Source: Leptolinea sp964420995
Lineage (GTDB): Bacteria; Chloroflexota; Anaerolineae; Anaerolineales; Anaerolineaceae
DNA length: 64,000 nt
Assembly: GCA_964420995.1 (NCBI GenBank)
Contig: CAYQUX010000016.1
Coordinates: 1-64,000, forward strand
Direction: 5' to 3'
Under the pieces are notes generated by a model. The model was not told the DNA's origin and ran no database searches. It was given only the letters and a program-made list of their open reading frames with translations. Both the position numbers and the translations under genes were made by a program. Below are positions 18,101 through 25,783 of this stretch, one piece after another. Every line of letters starts with the position of its first letter. Positions within the stretch are counted from its first letter, which is position 1.

Positions 18101-19002
18101 TCACGCATTTTTCCGGCCAGTTGAAGGAGGCCAACCCGAAGGATAAGGTCACCGTGGCGGGTCTTGTCACCAAGTTTCGCACCCACACAACCAAAGATGG
18201 AAACGCCATGGGATTCGCGACCATCGAGGACGTGCAGGGATTCATTGAGCTGGTGATCTTTCCCCGCGCCTGGGAGGCTTGTTGCGACCTGATAAAACCG
18301 GAATCCGTGGTCATTGTCACCGGCAAGGCCGATTGCGAATCGGGCGATCCAAAAGTACTGGTTGACCGCCTGGCAGAAATTGACCTGACAAAACCCCTGA
18401 AGTTGAAAAACGGCAAGAAAAAAGTCGTCGAACCGGACAAAGTCACAACGGATACTGTTGAAACCCGGGTGGAAGAAGATTCTGTTCCGGAACCCGATTG
18501 GTCTGTTCTGCCGCCTGCCTCGGATGATTATGAAGATAAGACACCGGCTTTAACGACAGACGCCCCGTCCGCCGCCGGTAATGGTACATCAAACGGCTGG
18601 CCATCAGGCGGCACGAACGGGAACGGTCACACGCCAGGGCCGGCAACCGTTGTAAAAGAGAGATCCCATCCGCTTGAGGTTTCACCCGAACCGCCCGCCG
18701 TGGAACTACCACCCAATGATTCTACTGCTGTGCCGCAAAAGGTCACTGTGGTGCTGACACCCACCGGCGACCGGGAGCGGGATAAGGCAAAATTGGTACG
18801 GGCTCACACCATTTTAACGGCTCACCCCGGCAGAGACCGGTTTGATTTCCTGTTATTCGAAAACGATCAACGTTACGAACTGGATTTCCCGAATCACACC
18901 ACACACGTGTGTGATGAAGTGCTCACCACATTACGCCTGCTCGTCGGCGATGAAAATATACACATTCATGAATTATTGCCACAGGGAGAGAGCCATGCAT
19001 AA
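15193..19002 (+). CDS. dnaE: DNA polymerase III alpha subunit
   Basis: A 1269-residue replicative polymerase (family C, DnaE1 type). The N-terminal PHP domain (about residues 1-210) starts FVHLHVHSEYSLLDG with the His-x-His metal ligands. The polymerase core carries the catalytic aspartates D397 and D399 in MPDIDLDFQDD and D558 in KVDFLGL, plus the conserved GSAAGSMVAY and YQEQLM blocks. A tandem helix-hairpin-helix region and an OB fold (KVTVAGLVTKFRTHTTKDG) follow. Residues 1090-1160 are an unusual Gly/Asn/Ser/Pro-rich linker before a C-terminal domain (VTVVLTPTGDRERDKAKL). No intein is seen. It overlaps the start of phzF by 8 bp. Confidence 0.97.
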   Translation: MSFVHLHVHSEYSLLDGFSNIKKLIKRTKELEMPAIALTDHGTMHGIIEFYNAAIGAGVKPILGIEAYLAARGMKDRDPNLDRSSTHLLLLAENLTGYRNLLKLASAAQLDGFYYYPRIDRELLAQHAEGLIATTGCLASEISRTILEKGEDAARKKLDWYYDVFGADNFFMELQQHNIPELEQLNKTLLSLGPRYQARYVATNDVHYINNGDARLQDVLLAIQTNTTLNDPKRMRMSDPTYYLRTPQEMQDIFNAVPESLTNTILIAERCNVDLTPEGYHLPVFPVPEGFTAETYLRHLCEEGLSRRYGSRAADPKVRERLEYELGVIHTMGFDAYFLIVWDLCRYAREVGIWYNARGSAAGSMVAYTLDITMVEPINHGLIFERFLNPHRISMPDIDLDFQDDLRPRVLEYCAHRYGEDRVAQIITFGTMGARGALRDVGRVMDIPLSEVDRVAKMIPNVGAGAMTIAEAMESVPEFKTAYEEGTYLKELIETARDMEGVVRNAGTHAAGVIIADQPIVNVVPLHRPTSGSDESPIKVVTQFDMGVLDAQRLLKVDFLGLATLTIMARATELIYQRHNIRFNLQNIPTDDPETFDFISKGHTAGIFQLEGNGMTRYITQMHPENLDNVIAMVALYRPGPMDFIPMYIKRMHGEEKVSYRHPMLEPTFKETYGIPIYQEQLMIAAMNLAGYTASEADELRKAISKKNAEALKKHRAKFIEGSKKNDIAEETATAIFEDWENFARYGFNKSHAADYGVIAVETAYLKTHYTIEYMTALLSASKNETEKVAFYIADCRTLGINVLPPDINASGWDFTIEDCEGKCSEIRFGLGAIKNVGLGPVETIIAVRNEGGRFKDLNNFARRVDLRAVGRRPLESMIKVGALDSFGNRGALLQALDQIISVSGSHFKAAQSGQMTFFGSIQGVEEHIVLPMVADVDRREKLDWEKELIGLYVSDHPLSPYMAYMTEAVTHFSGQLKEANPKDKVTVAGLVTKFRTHTTKDGNAMGFATIEDVQGFIELVIFPRAWEACCDLIKPESVVIVTGKADCESGDPKVLVDRLAEIDLTKPLKLKNGKKKVVEPDKVTTDTVETRVEEDSVPEPDWSVLPPASDDYEDKTPALTTDAPSAAGNGTSNGWPSGGTNGNGHTPGPATVVKERSHPLEVSPEPPAVELPPNDSTAVPQKVTVVLTPTGDRERDKAKLVRAHTILTAHPGRDRFDFLLFENDQRYELDFPNHTTHVCDEVLTTLRLLVGDENIHIHELLPQGESHA

Positions 19003-19813
19003 CGTGATTTACCAGGTTGACGCCTTCACAGAAGAACCGTTCAAGGGCAATCCTGCCGGTGTATATATCAGCAAAACACCCCGCGATGAAACCTGGATGC
19101 GCGGGATGGCCATGGAGATGAACCTGTCGGAAACCGCTTTTCTTTCCCGGATGGAAAATGAAGAGGATGGATATTCCCTGCGCTGGTTCACCCCAAAGGT
19201 GGAAGTGGACCTGTGCGGTCATGCCACCCTGGCCAGCGCGCATATCCTTTGGGAGCAGGGGTTTCTGCGTGTCGATGAAGAGGCTAAATTCCATACCCGC
19301 AGCGGGTTGTTGACCGCCCGGCTCGTGGAAGATGATTGGATTTCCCTGGATTTCCCCACCAAGCATGCTGAACCGGCGGAACCTCCGGCTGGTTTGCTGG
19401 AAGGTCTGCATGTTACCGCTCCGCGCTTTGTGGGCTGCAATAAAATGGATTACCTGGTGGAAGTTGATACCGAAGATGAAGTTCGCAACATGTCACCTGA
19501 TCACAGCCGGTTGAAACAGGTGAATATTCGCGGTGTTATTGTCACCGCGCGGGGAACAGGCGGAGAATTTGATTTCATTTCCCGGTTCTTTGCCCCGGGC
19601 GCCGGTGTAGAGGAAGACCCGGTCACAGGTTCATCCCATACCGCATTGACTCCGTACTGGTCGAAAAAATTGGGCAAGAAGGAAATGAAAGCCTATCAGG
19701 CCAGCGCGCGCGGCGGTATGCTGCGGGTGGTTGATCGTGGTGAACGGGTGGAACTGCGCGGCCAGGCTGTTACCGTGTTTATGGCAGAGCTTTCACCCAT
19801 GCTGGGTGATTGA
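18995..19813 (+). CDS. PhzF family isomerase-like protein
   Basis: A 272-residue member of the PhzF/DapF-fold family, which catalyses proton-transfer isomerisations. It has the diagnostic opening YQVDAFTEEPFKGNPAGV, the Glu of MNLSETAFLS (candidate catalytic Glu), the DLCGHATLASAH block and the late EDPVTGSSHTALTPYW motif. The open frame extends upstream to 18842 within dnaE, but the family N-terminus begins at ATG 18995, preceded by GGGAGAG. It overlaps the dnaE stop by 8 bp, so it is translationally linked. No phenazine genes are near, so the substrate is unknown. Confidence 0.92.
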   Translation: MHNVIYQVDAFTEEPFKGNPAGVYISKTPRDETWMRGMAMEMNLSETAFLSRMENEEDGYSLRWFTPKVEVDLCGHATLASAHILWEQGFLRVDEEAKFHTRSGLLTARLVEDDWISLDFPTKHAEPAEPPAGLLEGLHVTAPRFVGCNKMDYLVEVDTEDEVRNMSPDHSRLKQVNIRGVIVTARGTGGEFDFISRFFAPGAGVEEDPVTGSSHTALTPYWSKKLGKKEMKAYQASARGGMLRVVDRGERVELRGQAVTVFMAELSPMLGD

Positions 19814-19821
19814 TTTTTCGG

Positions 19822-21816
19822 TCACACCGACTGAATGTTTTCTGTTGATGCCGATGGCTCGCGCCAGGCGAGCAGAGCGGTGCATATCAGCATGATGAAT
19901 AACGCGGGAAATTGATTCTGGATAAGCCCGGGTTTCTGCATGTAAGAGAAAAACGTCCCGGTGAAACATACGACCAGCGCAATCAGGATGATCCGGTTGA
20001 ACACCGGAATTCTTCTTTGATTTACCTCTGGAAAAGATTGATATTCATCCAGGTGGTTCAACATGAAAATAACCGGTCCTACCAGATACGAAAGTGTGTA
20101 ATCATGACTCAACGCGGGAATGGTCAGGGCAGCCAGAGTGCAGGAGAGGAAAAGGTACGGATCCATCATTCGGTTTCGGCGGTACGCCTGAATAAATGAA
20201 TACCCGACCATGAGAAGTACCGCAGTTTGCAGTCCCTTTTCCAGCAACTTGATGGCATCATCTGAAAGCCCCCAGGCGTTGTTATGGTAACTGAGAAAGC
20301 CCAGAATGCTGTGCGCGCCCGGCCAATCGATCAATCCCCGTGATTCCACTATATTGAACAGCGATGTCAGGTAGGCAATCCCGATATCTTTCCCCAGTAT
20401 GAAAAACAGCGCCATGTTCACCAGAGCGATACTGCCCCAGATGATCAATGTTGGTTTCCAATTACGCCAGTCTTCCATAAAGAAAAGAATGAAAATTGCC
20501 GGGTAGAGTTTTAATTGAATGGCAAACGTAAGCAATATGAAAGACAGCCAGCGAAAACGAGGATACCTGTGGAACATTAAGACAGCCAGAAGGGCGCAGC
20601 CAATGGCGGTCAGGTTAAATTGCCCCCGTTCAATCTCAAAAGAAAGCCCGTAGGAGAACAAACCGGCGGAGAACAGGAACCACGCGTAAGCGGGTATGTT
20701 TCGCTTTTTTGAGAAAGCCAGAGGGAATATCAGAGTCACGAACGCGTACGACAGGTAGATCAGCAGCGTTTGAAGTTGAAAGGCAGCCTGTTTGTCCATG
20801 AGAGCCAGCGGCACAAACAATACCGTGGCAAATGGCGGGTATTTATTGGCACCCACGTAAGGTGACCCGCCGTTGGCCACGGAATCACCGGCTTTTAGAA
20901 TAAGGTTGAGGTCATTGCCAATAGGACGGATGGCCGGCAGGAAATTCCCGTTCTGCATGAAGTGTGACGCGTCAAAGAACACCGTACGAACGTACGCAAA
21001 ACCATACCAGAAGAGGAAGGCGGCTACCACCCAGAAAACTGCTGACGCGGACTTCTGGATAAAAAAAACAGCCAGATTGGCCAGCGATTCTTTGGACAGG
21101 AACAATCCGAGAAAAATATACATCACGCCGGTCAATAAAAACCAGACGCTTAAACCGTAAAAGAAGCTCCAGGGGAGTTGATCCGCATTGGTGGCGAGTT
21201 CGACGGTAGTCTCAGATTCTCGATCTGCCAGGAAAAGATCCATTATCTGTTCATTCCACCCAAGTCGCAGCCTGGCCTGTCCGTAGGCTGGACCTTTACC
21301 GAAAAGAACGGTCACTTCTCTGGTCGTATCACCCTTCTTTTGCACCACAAAGGGGACGGTGCTGCCTTTTTCACTCTCAATTCCATATGGTGTGACTGAC
21401 CAACCCGCCGGGGGAAGATGATTTTCCAGGATCAGTGGATTACCATCGACCTTGATTTCTTCAATCAGCACCGGAGCATCGGCAGACACAGGCTGGATGA
21501 CCAGCATCTGAAAGCGATCGGGCGTCAGGCGCTGGGGCAGGGGAACCGTCAACACAATCAATGCGGCAATTGCCGTAGAGATGATCAGAATGGCGGTGTG
21601 CCGGTTTGGGGGTAACTGCTGGATGGTCTTTTTGCCGGTGAACAACACCAGCACAAGATACCCGAGGATTCCGAACAGGACGCATGCGGCAAAAAGCACA
21701 CTCCCTTTTAACTGTGACGCAGACCAGGCGTAAAAGTATTGCGATGCGGCAAAAAAACCCGCCCCAATCCCGGCAATTATGGAAAGCAAAATACTGGAAA
21801 CGGAGATTTTATTCAT
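19822..21816 (-). CDS. Polytopic membrane glycosyltransferase-like protein (GT87/DUF2029 type)
   Basis: A 664-residue integral membrane protein with about 14 predicted helices. Residues 100-210 form an extracytoplasmic beta-rich insert between early helices (FQMLVIQPVSADAPVLIEEI). The later half, with NGSPYVGANKYPPFATVLFVPLALM, FEIERGQFNLTAIGCALLAVL and LQLKLYPAIFILFFM-like blocks (here AIQLKLYPAIFILFF), matches the polyprenol-phosphate-dependent mannosyltransferase family GT87. The RGQFN and KLYP motifs are diagnostic for that family. It would transfer a sugar from a lipid carrier outside the membrane; the acceptor is unknown. It converges with phzF with nine bases between. Confidence 0.78.
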   Translation of the reverse strand: MNKISVSSILLSIIAGIGAGFFAASQYFYAWSASQLKGSVLFAACVLFGILGYLVLVLFTGKKTIQQLPPNRHTAILIISTAIAALIVLTVPLPQRLTPDRFQMLVIQPVSADAPVLIEEIKVDGNPLILENHLPPAGWSVTPYGIESEKGSTVPFVVQKKGDTTREVTVLFGKGPAYGQARLRLGWNEQIMDLFLADRESETTVELATNADQLPWSFFYGLSVWFLLTGVMYIFLGLFLSKESLANLAVFFIQKSASAVFWVVAAFLFWYGFAYVRTVFFDASHFMQNGNFLPAIRPIGNDLNLILKAGDSVANGGSPYVGANKYPPFATVLFVPLALMDKQAAFQLQTLLIYLSYAFVTLIFPLAFSKKRNIPAYAWFLFSAGLFSYGLSFEIERGQFNLTAIGCALLAVLMFHRYPRFRWLSFILLTFAIQLKLYPAIFILFFMEDWRNWKPTLIIWGSIALVNMALFFILGKDIGIAYLTSLFNIVESRGLIDWPGAHSILGFLSYHNNAWGLSDDAIKLLEKGLQTAVLLMVGYSFIQAYRRNRMMDPYLFLSCTLAALTIPALSHDYTLSYLVGPVIFMLNHLDEYQSFPEVNQRRIPVFNRIILIALVVCFTGTFFSYMQKPGLIQNQFPALFIMLICTALLAWREPSASTENIQSV

Positions 21817-21889
21817 CCACCAATCCGGAGGAAAGTTGTGTTTTGTATTCTACCCGATTCGCGAAAGTGATTGTTCCGGTTCGTACTTA

Positions 21890-22567
21890 TCACCGGACAT
21901 TGTTTTTTGCATAGGCGCAAATATCCGCCAGCGGACACTCAGGGCAATTGGGTTTCCGCGCGTGGCAAATCTCCCGTCCGAGGCGGATGAGATTCAGATG
22001 CGCCGGACCAAACGTGGCTGGATCAAATAACTCCGATAGATGGTTGTGAGCCTGTTCGACGCTCATCTTTTCGGGGCGCAATCCCAACCGCCCGCTCACC
22101 CGGTAGATATGCGTATCCACGGGAAAAGCCGGTATATCCAGCGAGAATTGGAGCACAATGGCGGCTGTCTTGGGGCCAACCCCGTTGAAATGCGTCAGCC
22201 AGGCATGCGCCTCAGTGGCCGGAAGGGTTTTCAGGAACCTCAGGTCAAGGTTGCCGCGTTCCTGCGTGATCTCGCGCAGCACTGCCTGGATGCGCGGACC
22301 TTTCTGATTGGCCAATCCGGCTGGACGGATGCATTCGATGACTTGCGAAATATCGGCATCTCGTACGGCTTCCCAGGTAGGGAAGCTGGCTTTAAGGCGC
22401 TCAAAAGCCACGTCGCGGTTGCGGTCATTGGTGTTCTGCGAAAGAATCGTGGAAACCAACTCATCCAGCGGGGTAAGTGCAACCCGCCATACCGGCAGAC
22501 CAAACCGTGAAAGCAGTCTCCTGGAAATGTCATCTGCGTACGATGCCAGGGTTGGATCAGTTTCCAT
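21890..22567 (-). CDS. nth: Endonuclease III-type DNA glycosylase/AP lyase
   Basis: A 225-residue base-excision-repair enzyme that removes oxidised pyrimidines. The helix-hairpin-helix LTHFNGVGPKTAAIVLQF contains the catalytic Lys, and IPAFPVDTHIYRVSGRLG provides the catalytic Asp. The C-terminal CHARKPNCPECPLADIC has the C-x6-C-x2-C-x5-C spacing of the [4Fe-4S] cluster loop. The second helix-hairpin-helix residues and length match Nth. Start at ATG 22567. It stands alone, with GT87 downstream on the same strand after 73 bp. Confidence 0.95.
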   Translation of the reverse strand: METDPTLASYADDISRRLLSRFGLPVWRVALTPLDELVSTILSQNTNDRNRDVAFERLKASFPTWEAVRDADISQVIECIRPAGLANQKGPRIQAVLREITQERGNLDLRFLKTLPATEAHAWLTHFNGVGPKTAAIVLQFSLDIPAFPVDTHIYRVSGRLGLRPEKMSVEQAHNHLSELFDPATFGPAHLNLIRLGREICHARKPNCPECPLADICAYAKNNVR

Positions 22568-22698
22568 AATTGCGGGTCATTATACGCTTTGAACCTCCTT
22601 TTTTGCATGTAATTCATTTTGGGTTTGGCATCTTTACAAAAAAAGGATAAACCTATAGGATTAACGATACTTTTCATCAAAGATAGATTTGAATTCTG

Positions 22699-22726
22699 TC
22701 CAGTCACGGTAAGAATAATGACTGGA
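22699..22726. repeat. 8-bp inverted repeat between nth and the FHA gene
   Basis: TCCAGTCA and TGACTGGA are separated by 12 bases (22707-22718), a perfect inverted repeat in the 278-bp intergenic space. It lacks a T-run, so it is more like an operator or leader hairpin of the FHA gene than a terminator. Confidence 0.4.
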
Positions 22727-22845
22727 TAGGGTTTATATCCGGGTGGTCGATCAACTGGTTTTTCCCCGTATTTCAATCAACTCCCTTTATTCGTGGAATT
22801 TAATTCAAACATCAACTTCATTCTGGTAGGCGGACAGGAGGCAGG

Positions 22846-23664
22846 ATGGGTTACTTTTTACAGGATTCGCAGGGCAGGCAGTTTCCAATCGGATTATGCA
22901 TGTGGATTGGATTCGATTCGTCCAGTCAAATTTCCTTGAGTAATACCCCGATTTCTCCCTGCCATGCCATTCTGGGTGATTATCCTGACGGGTTGTTGCT
23001 CCGGGATGAGGACAGCGCGACCGGAACTTATGTTAACAATGAAGTAATTGATCAGGTTGTCGCCCTGAAAGTGGGTGATGAACTGTCATTCCGCAATTTC
23101 AAATTTGTTGTGGGGAAACTTGAAACATCGCAAACAGAACGCGTAACCGGCACAACGACCATTCGCACCGCAATTCCAACCCAAACGCAAAGCGCCGCTA
23201 ACGATTCAAGCGGGCAGGATCAAGGGAAAAACAAATCTGATGGATGTCTGAAGAATGGGTTGGTTATGTTTCTTATTTTCATGGCTGCTTGTGCCGTGCT
23301 GGGCGGCACCGCCTATCTTCTGGAAAAAAATGGATTGATCCCCCGGCGTATGGTGGAACTTGCCCCTGGTGGCATTGCGCCGCAGGTCAATGCCTTCAAC
23401 TTCACCGGCCACATTGGGTACGTCTATAAAGCCCAGAAATTCCAGATTGAGAATGCGTTCACCATTCCGGGTCTTAACTCAACTCTCGAGCCCTGTGGTT
23501 CGGAATCTGCTTTGATATTCACCGCACCCGGCAAAAAAGAATTTTTGCCGATTGAAACAACCAGGGATGGGGACGAGCGGGGTTACCGTCATATGCCCGA
23601 CGCGGATCGAGATCGGGAGTTTTTGTCTACATGGCCGGAAAATATGAGCAAACCACATATATAA
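22846..23664 (+). CDS. FHA-domain membrane protein with frame-broken C-terminus
   Basis: As read, 272 residues. An FHA domain (about residues 1-95; GSDSS-like patch replaced by GFDSSSQISLSN, then CHAILGDYPDGLLLRDEDSATGTYVNNE) would bind phosphothreonine. A linker and a transmembrane helix near 139-160 follow. After about residue 230 the sequence loses natural composition (TTRDGDERGYRHMPDADRDRE). Downstream DNA to 23783 keeps protein-like stretches in other frames, including KYEQTTYIKFARIK, DDVLRVHPEWR and FFEKDQRGHFDICGYAEIY. The natural gene thus probably continued, with frameshifts from decay or error. A GGAGG site precedes ATG 22846. Confidence 0.75.
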   Translation: MGYFLQDSQGRQFPIGLCMWIGFDSSSQISLSNTPISPCHAILGDYPDGLLLRDEDSATGTYVNNEVIDQVVALKVGDELSFRNFKFVVGKLETSQTERVTGTTTIRTAIPTQTQSAANDSSGQDQGKNKSDGCLKNGLVMFLIFMAACAVLGGTAYLLEKNGLIPRRMVELAPGGIAPQVNAFNFTGHIGYVYKAQKFQIENAFTIPGLNSTLEPCGSESALIFTAPGKKEFLPIETTRDGDERGYRHMPDADRDREFLSTWPENMSKPHI

Positions 23665-23783
23665 AATTTGCGAGAATAAAGATGATGTCTTAAGAGTACA
23701 CCCGGAATGGCGACATGTGTCAATTTTTTCGAAAAAGATCAACGCGGTCATTTTGATATCTGCGGTTATGCCGAAATCTATTA
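23590..23783 (+). pseudogene. Frame-shifted remnant of the FHA gene tail
   Basis: Three consecutive protein-like segments lie in different frames: MAGKYEQTTYIKFARIK (from 23631), DDVLRVHPEWRHVSIFSKK (about 23683-23738) and CVNFFEKDQRGHFDICGYAEIY ending TAA at 23781-23783. Their order and spacing suggest one former C-terminal domain broken by small indels. The alternative is sequencing error in a metagenome. There is no start codon or ribosome site of its own. Confidence 0.4.
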
Positions 23784-23863
23784 ATTTCTCAACAGAAAAA
23801 GTTTGAAAAAAGCCACCGACCAACCCTGATTCTGCCCACGGCAGGCAAACTTCTGGAGGAAGC

Positions 23864-25402
23864 ATGAGCATCGTATTACAGGATATTTTTGGCAGGCAGT
23901 ATTCACTGGAAATACCTCTGCGAATTGGCAGCGACTCGTCCAACGACATTGTGCTGCTTGACTCGAGTATTTCTCCATTTCACGCGGAAGTTCGATTGCA
24001 GGGTGATGCCGCCCTGGTCGTGGATCAGGATAGCGATTTTGGCGTGTTTGTCAACCAACAGCAGATTTTTGGAAGCGCGCAGATCAAGGCAGGAGACTGG
24101 TTCTCGGTTGGCAAGGTATTGTTCACGCTGACAGACAGCCAGTCGATCAAACCTGTTCTGCCGCCGGGAGCCAGGGAAGACACCGCCCAACGGGACCTGG
24201 TTGATGAAACACTCGAAAAGCCGGACATTCCGCCGCCTGTTCCAGAAACCGATAAAGTGGTCATCCCGGGGATCATTCCGCCGATAGACGCAACCACCGA
24301 ATCAACGGCCGATCCAAAGAGCGTGAACATTGAACCGCCGCGTATCCTTGATGTAGAGAAACCGGCAGCCGATCCTGAACCCGAAGCCGTCCGGTTATCG
24401 GAATCCGTACCCGCGAGGGAACGGGGCCCAAAGCCCGAATCTGAGCCAGAAGCAGAACTGCCTGCCGAACATCTTCAACCATCGGAACTTGAATCCTCAA
24501 CCCCTGTGGAATTCTCTGGTGAGAAAATGCCGGAGCCGGTGCCGTCTGTTGAAAAGAAACCATCCAGGCGGAAGCCGATCGGTCTGGTCTTGATCCTTGG
24601 GATCGTCGGTCTGCTTGTTCTTGCAGCCGCCGTGGTTGGTTTCTTCGTGTTTCAGGGTGATACTGACCTGCCGACGGTAATTGCCAGCCTGACAGGCGGG
24701 ACAACCTCAAGCACTCCGGGCGAAGGTCCGACTGAGTTAGACCTGAGCGATGCCGCGCTGCATACGAACCTCTCAACAAGTTTTATTCAACAACAGACGG
24801 ATGTGTACGAAGGGCTGGATGAAACCGGTGCCGCGTTAAAAATCGATATTTCTCAGACCACAATGGAACAATCCACTCCGATATGGTCGAATTACTCAAA
24901 ATATTTACTTGTCAGAAACGACGTGCCGGAAAAAGACAGCGAATTTTCCATTCTGAACGGGCAGGTTTATCTGCGGGAAAAAGGGAAATGCAGTGTGTTT
25001 ACCGATAAGGATACCGGAATGCACATCCCGACCAACTGGACCGGGTCATATATGAAGTCATTTGTCACCGGAACAGCCCGAAAGGTGGAAACTGGGGTCA
25101 AAGTGAACGGCATTCTAACGGATAAATATGAATTGAAGGTGGAAAACAGTCCGTTTGCCGGTTCCTTGCTGCAAATGCCGGCAGGCGAATTATACCGGGC
25201 GCAAAACGGTGGATACCTTGTGAAGATGAAGATCGTGCAGCAATGGGCGGCGGGAAAATGGAAGGGGGCTGGCATGCATGGATTCGCCGCCAACCAACCG
25301 GTAACCGTCAGCACCAGCATCGACTTTACCTACTACCCGGAAGGCAAATTGAATGTGATCGTTCCAGCCGTCTGCGCGGGGAAGATCCAACCCGCGCCGT
25401 AG
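23864..25402 (+). CDS. FHA-domain membrane protein with extracytoplasmic C-terminal domain
   Basis: A 512-residue protein. The N-terminal FHA domain (residues 1-95) has the hallmarks RIGSDSSNDIVLLDSSISPFHAEV and DQDSDFGVFVNQQ, that is Arg/Ser/His and Asn contacts for phosphothreonine. Residues 105-235 are a long Pro/Glu-rich cytoplasmic linker. A transmembrane helix lies near 238-262 (LVLILGIVGLLVLAAAVVGFF). The outer domain (about 290-510) has no recognised family; it contains CSVFTDKDTGMHIPTNW and ends CAGKIQPAP. It is preceded by GGAGGAAGC and followed by a terminator. With the FHA protein upstream and the ATPase downstream it may form a phospho-signalling unit. Confidence 0.85.
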   Translation: MSIVLQDIFGRQYSLEIPLRIGSDSSNDIVLLDSSISPFHAEVRLQGDAALVVDQDSDFGVFVNQQQIFGSAQIKAGDWFSVGKVLFTLTDSQSIKPVLPPGAREDTAQRDLVDETLEKPDIPPPVPETDKVVIPGIIPPIDATTESTADPKSVNIEPPRILDVEKPAADPEPEAVRLSESVPARERGPKPESEPEAELPAEHLQPSELESSTPVEFSGEKMPEPVPSVEKKPSRRKPIGLVLILGIVGLLVLAAAVVGFFVFQGDTDLPTVIASLTGGTTSSTPGEGPTELDLSDAALHTNLSTSFIQQQTDVYEGLDETGAALKIDISQTTMEQSTPIWSNYSKYLLVRNDVPEKDSEFSILNGQVYLREKGKCSVFTDKDTGMHIPTNWTGSYMKSFVTGTARKVETGVKVNGILTDKYELKVENSPFAGSLLQMPAGELYRAQNGGYLVKMKIVQQWAAGKWKGAGMHGFAANQPVTVSTSIDFTYYPEGKLNVIVPAVCAGKIQPAP

Positions 25403-25440
25403 TCAGTTCTTTCTACGCGATTTTTCCGTTGAGCAAGAAG

Positions 25441-25465
25441 AGGCTGTCATATATAACAGCCTTTT
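25441..25465 (+). terminator. Rho-independent terminator after the second FHA gene
   Basis: AGGCTGT (25441-25447) pairs with ACAGCCT (25456-25462) around an 8-base loop and runs into TTTT. It is a clear plus-strand terminator 38 bp after the stop codon. Confidence 0.85.
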
Positions 25466-25783
25466 CAGGATTCAATTAAACATCGAGCTGAATCGGTGCC
25501 ATAACCTCAAGAAATAATACATAATGCAGGCGGGAGAGAGAAATAATCTGAAGCGGGTAAATGCCATTGATCAGGTTAACCCTCCTTACCGGTTTGTTAA
25601 ACCAGGAGTATTGAACTGGGTCAGAAGCAGCCCGGAAGGAAGATTTTCGACTATTTTGAGACGAGTTTTTGCAGGAACAGGAAACCTGTCTGGAGAATGA
25701 CCCAAATTCGTTTTCACCCCGGTTGTTCATAGACCCGTTTGACGATAGAATCACAGGTAGTAAATAACATCCAGGAGTGAACC
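25466..25783. other. Intergenic region between the FHA gene and the HerA-type ATPase
   Basis: These 318 bases hold no convincing ORF. A short dyad (GGTTTGTTAAACC-like, near 25590-25602) and a promoter close to the downstream gene are all I can see. A passage near 25617-25645 superficially echoes SRP RNA motifs (GGTCAG, AGCAG, GGAAGG) but in permuted order without the helix 8 fold. Confidence 0.4.
25723..25751 (+). promoter_or_regulatory. Promoter of the HerA-type ATPase gene
   Basis: TTGTTC (25723-25728) and TAGAAT (25746-25751) are spaced 17 bp apart, about 33 bases before ATG 25784, whose ribosome site is AGGAGTG. Confidence 0.5.

Noticed and set aside
25610..25660. SRP RNA-like motifs (GGTCAG, AGCAG, GGAAGG)
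   Set aside because: Motifs are in permuted order and no helix 8 with GNRA loop can be folded.
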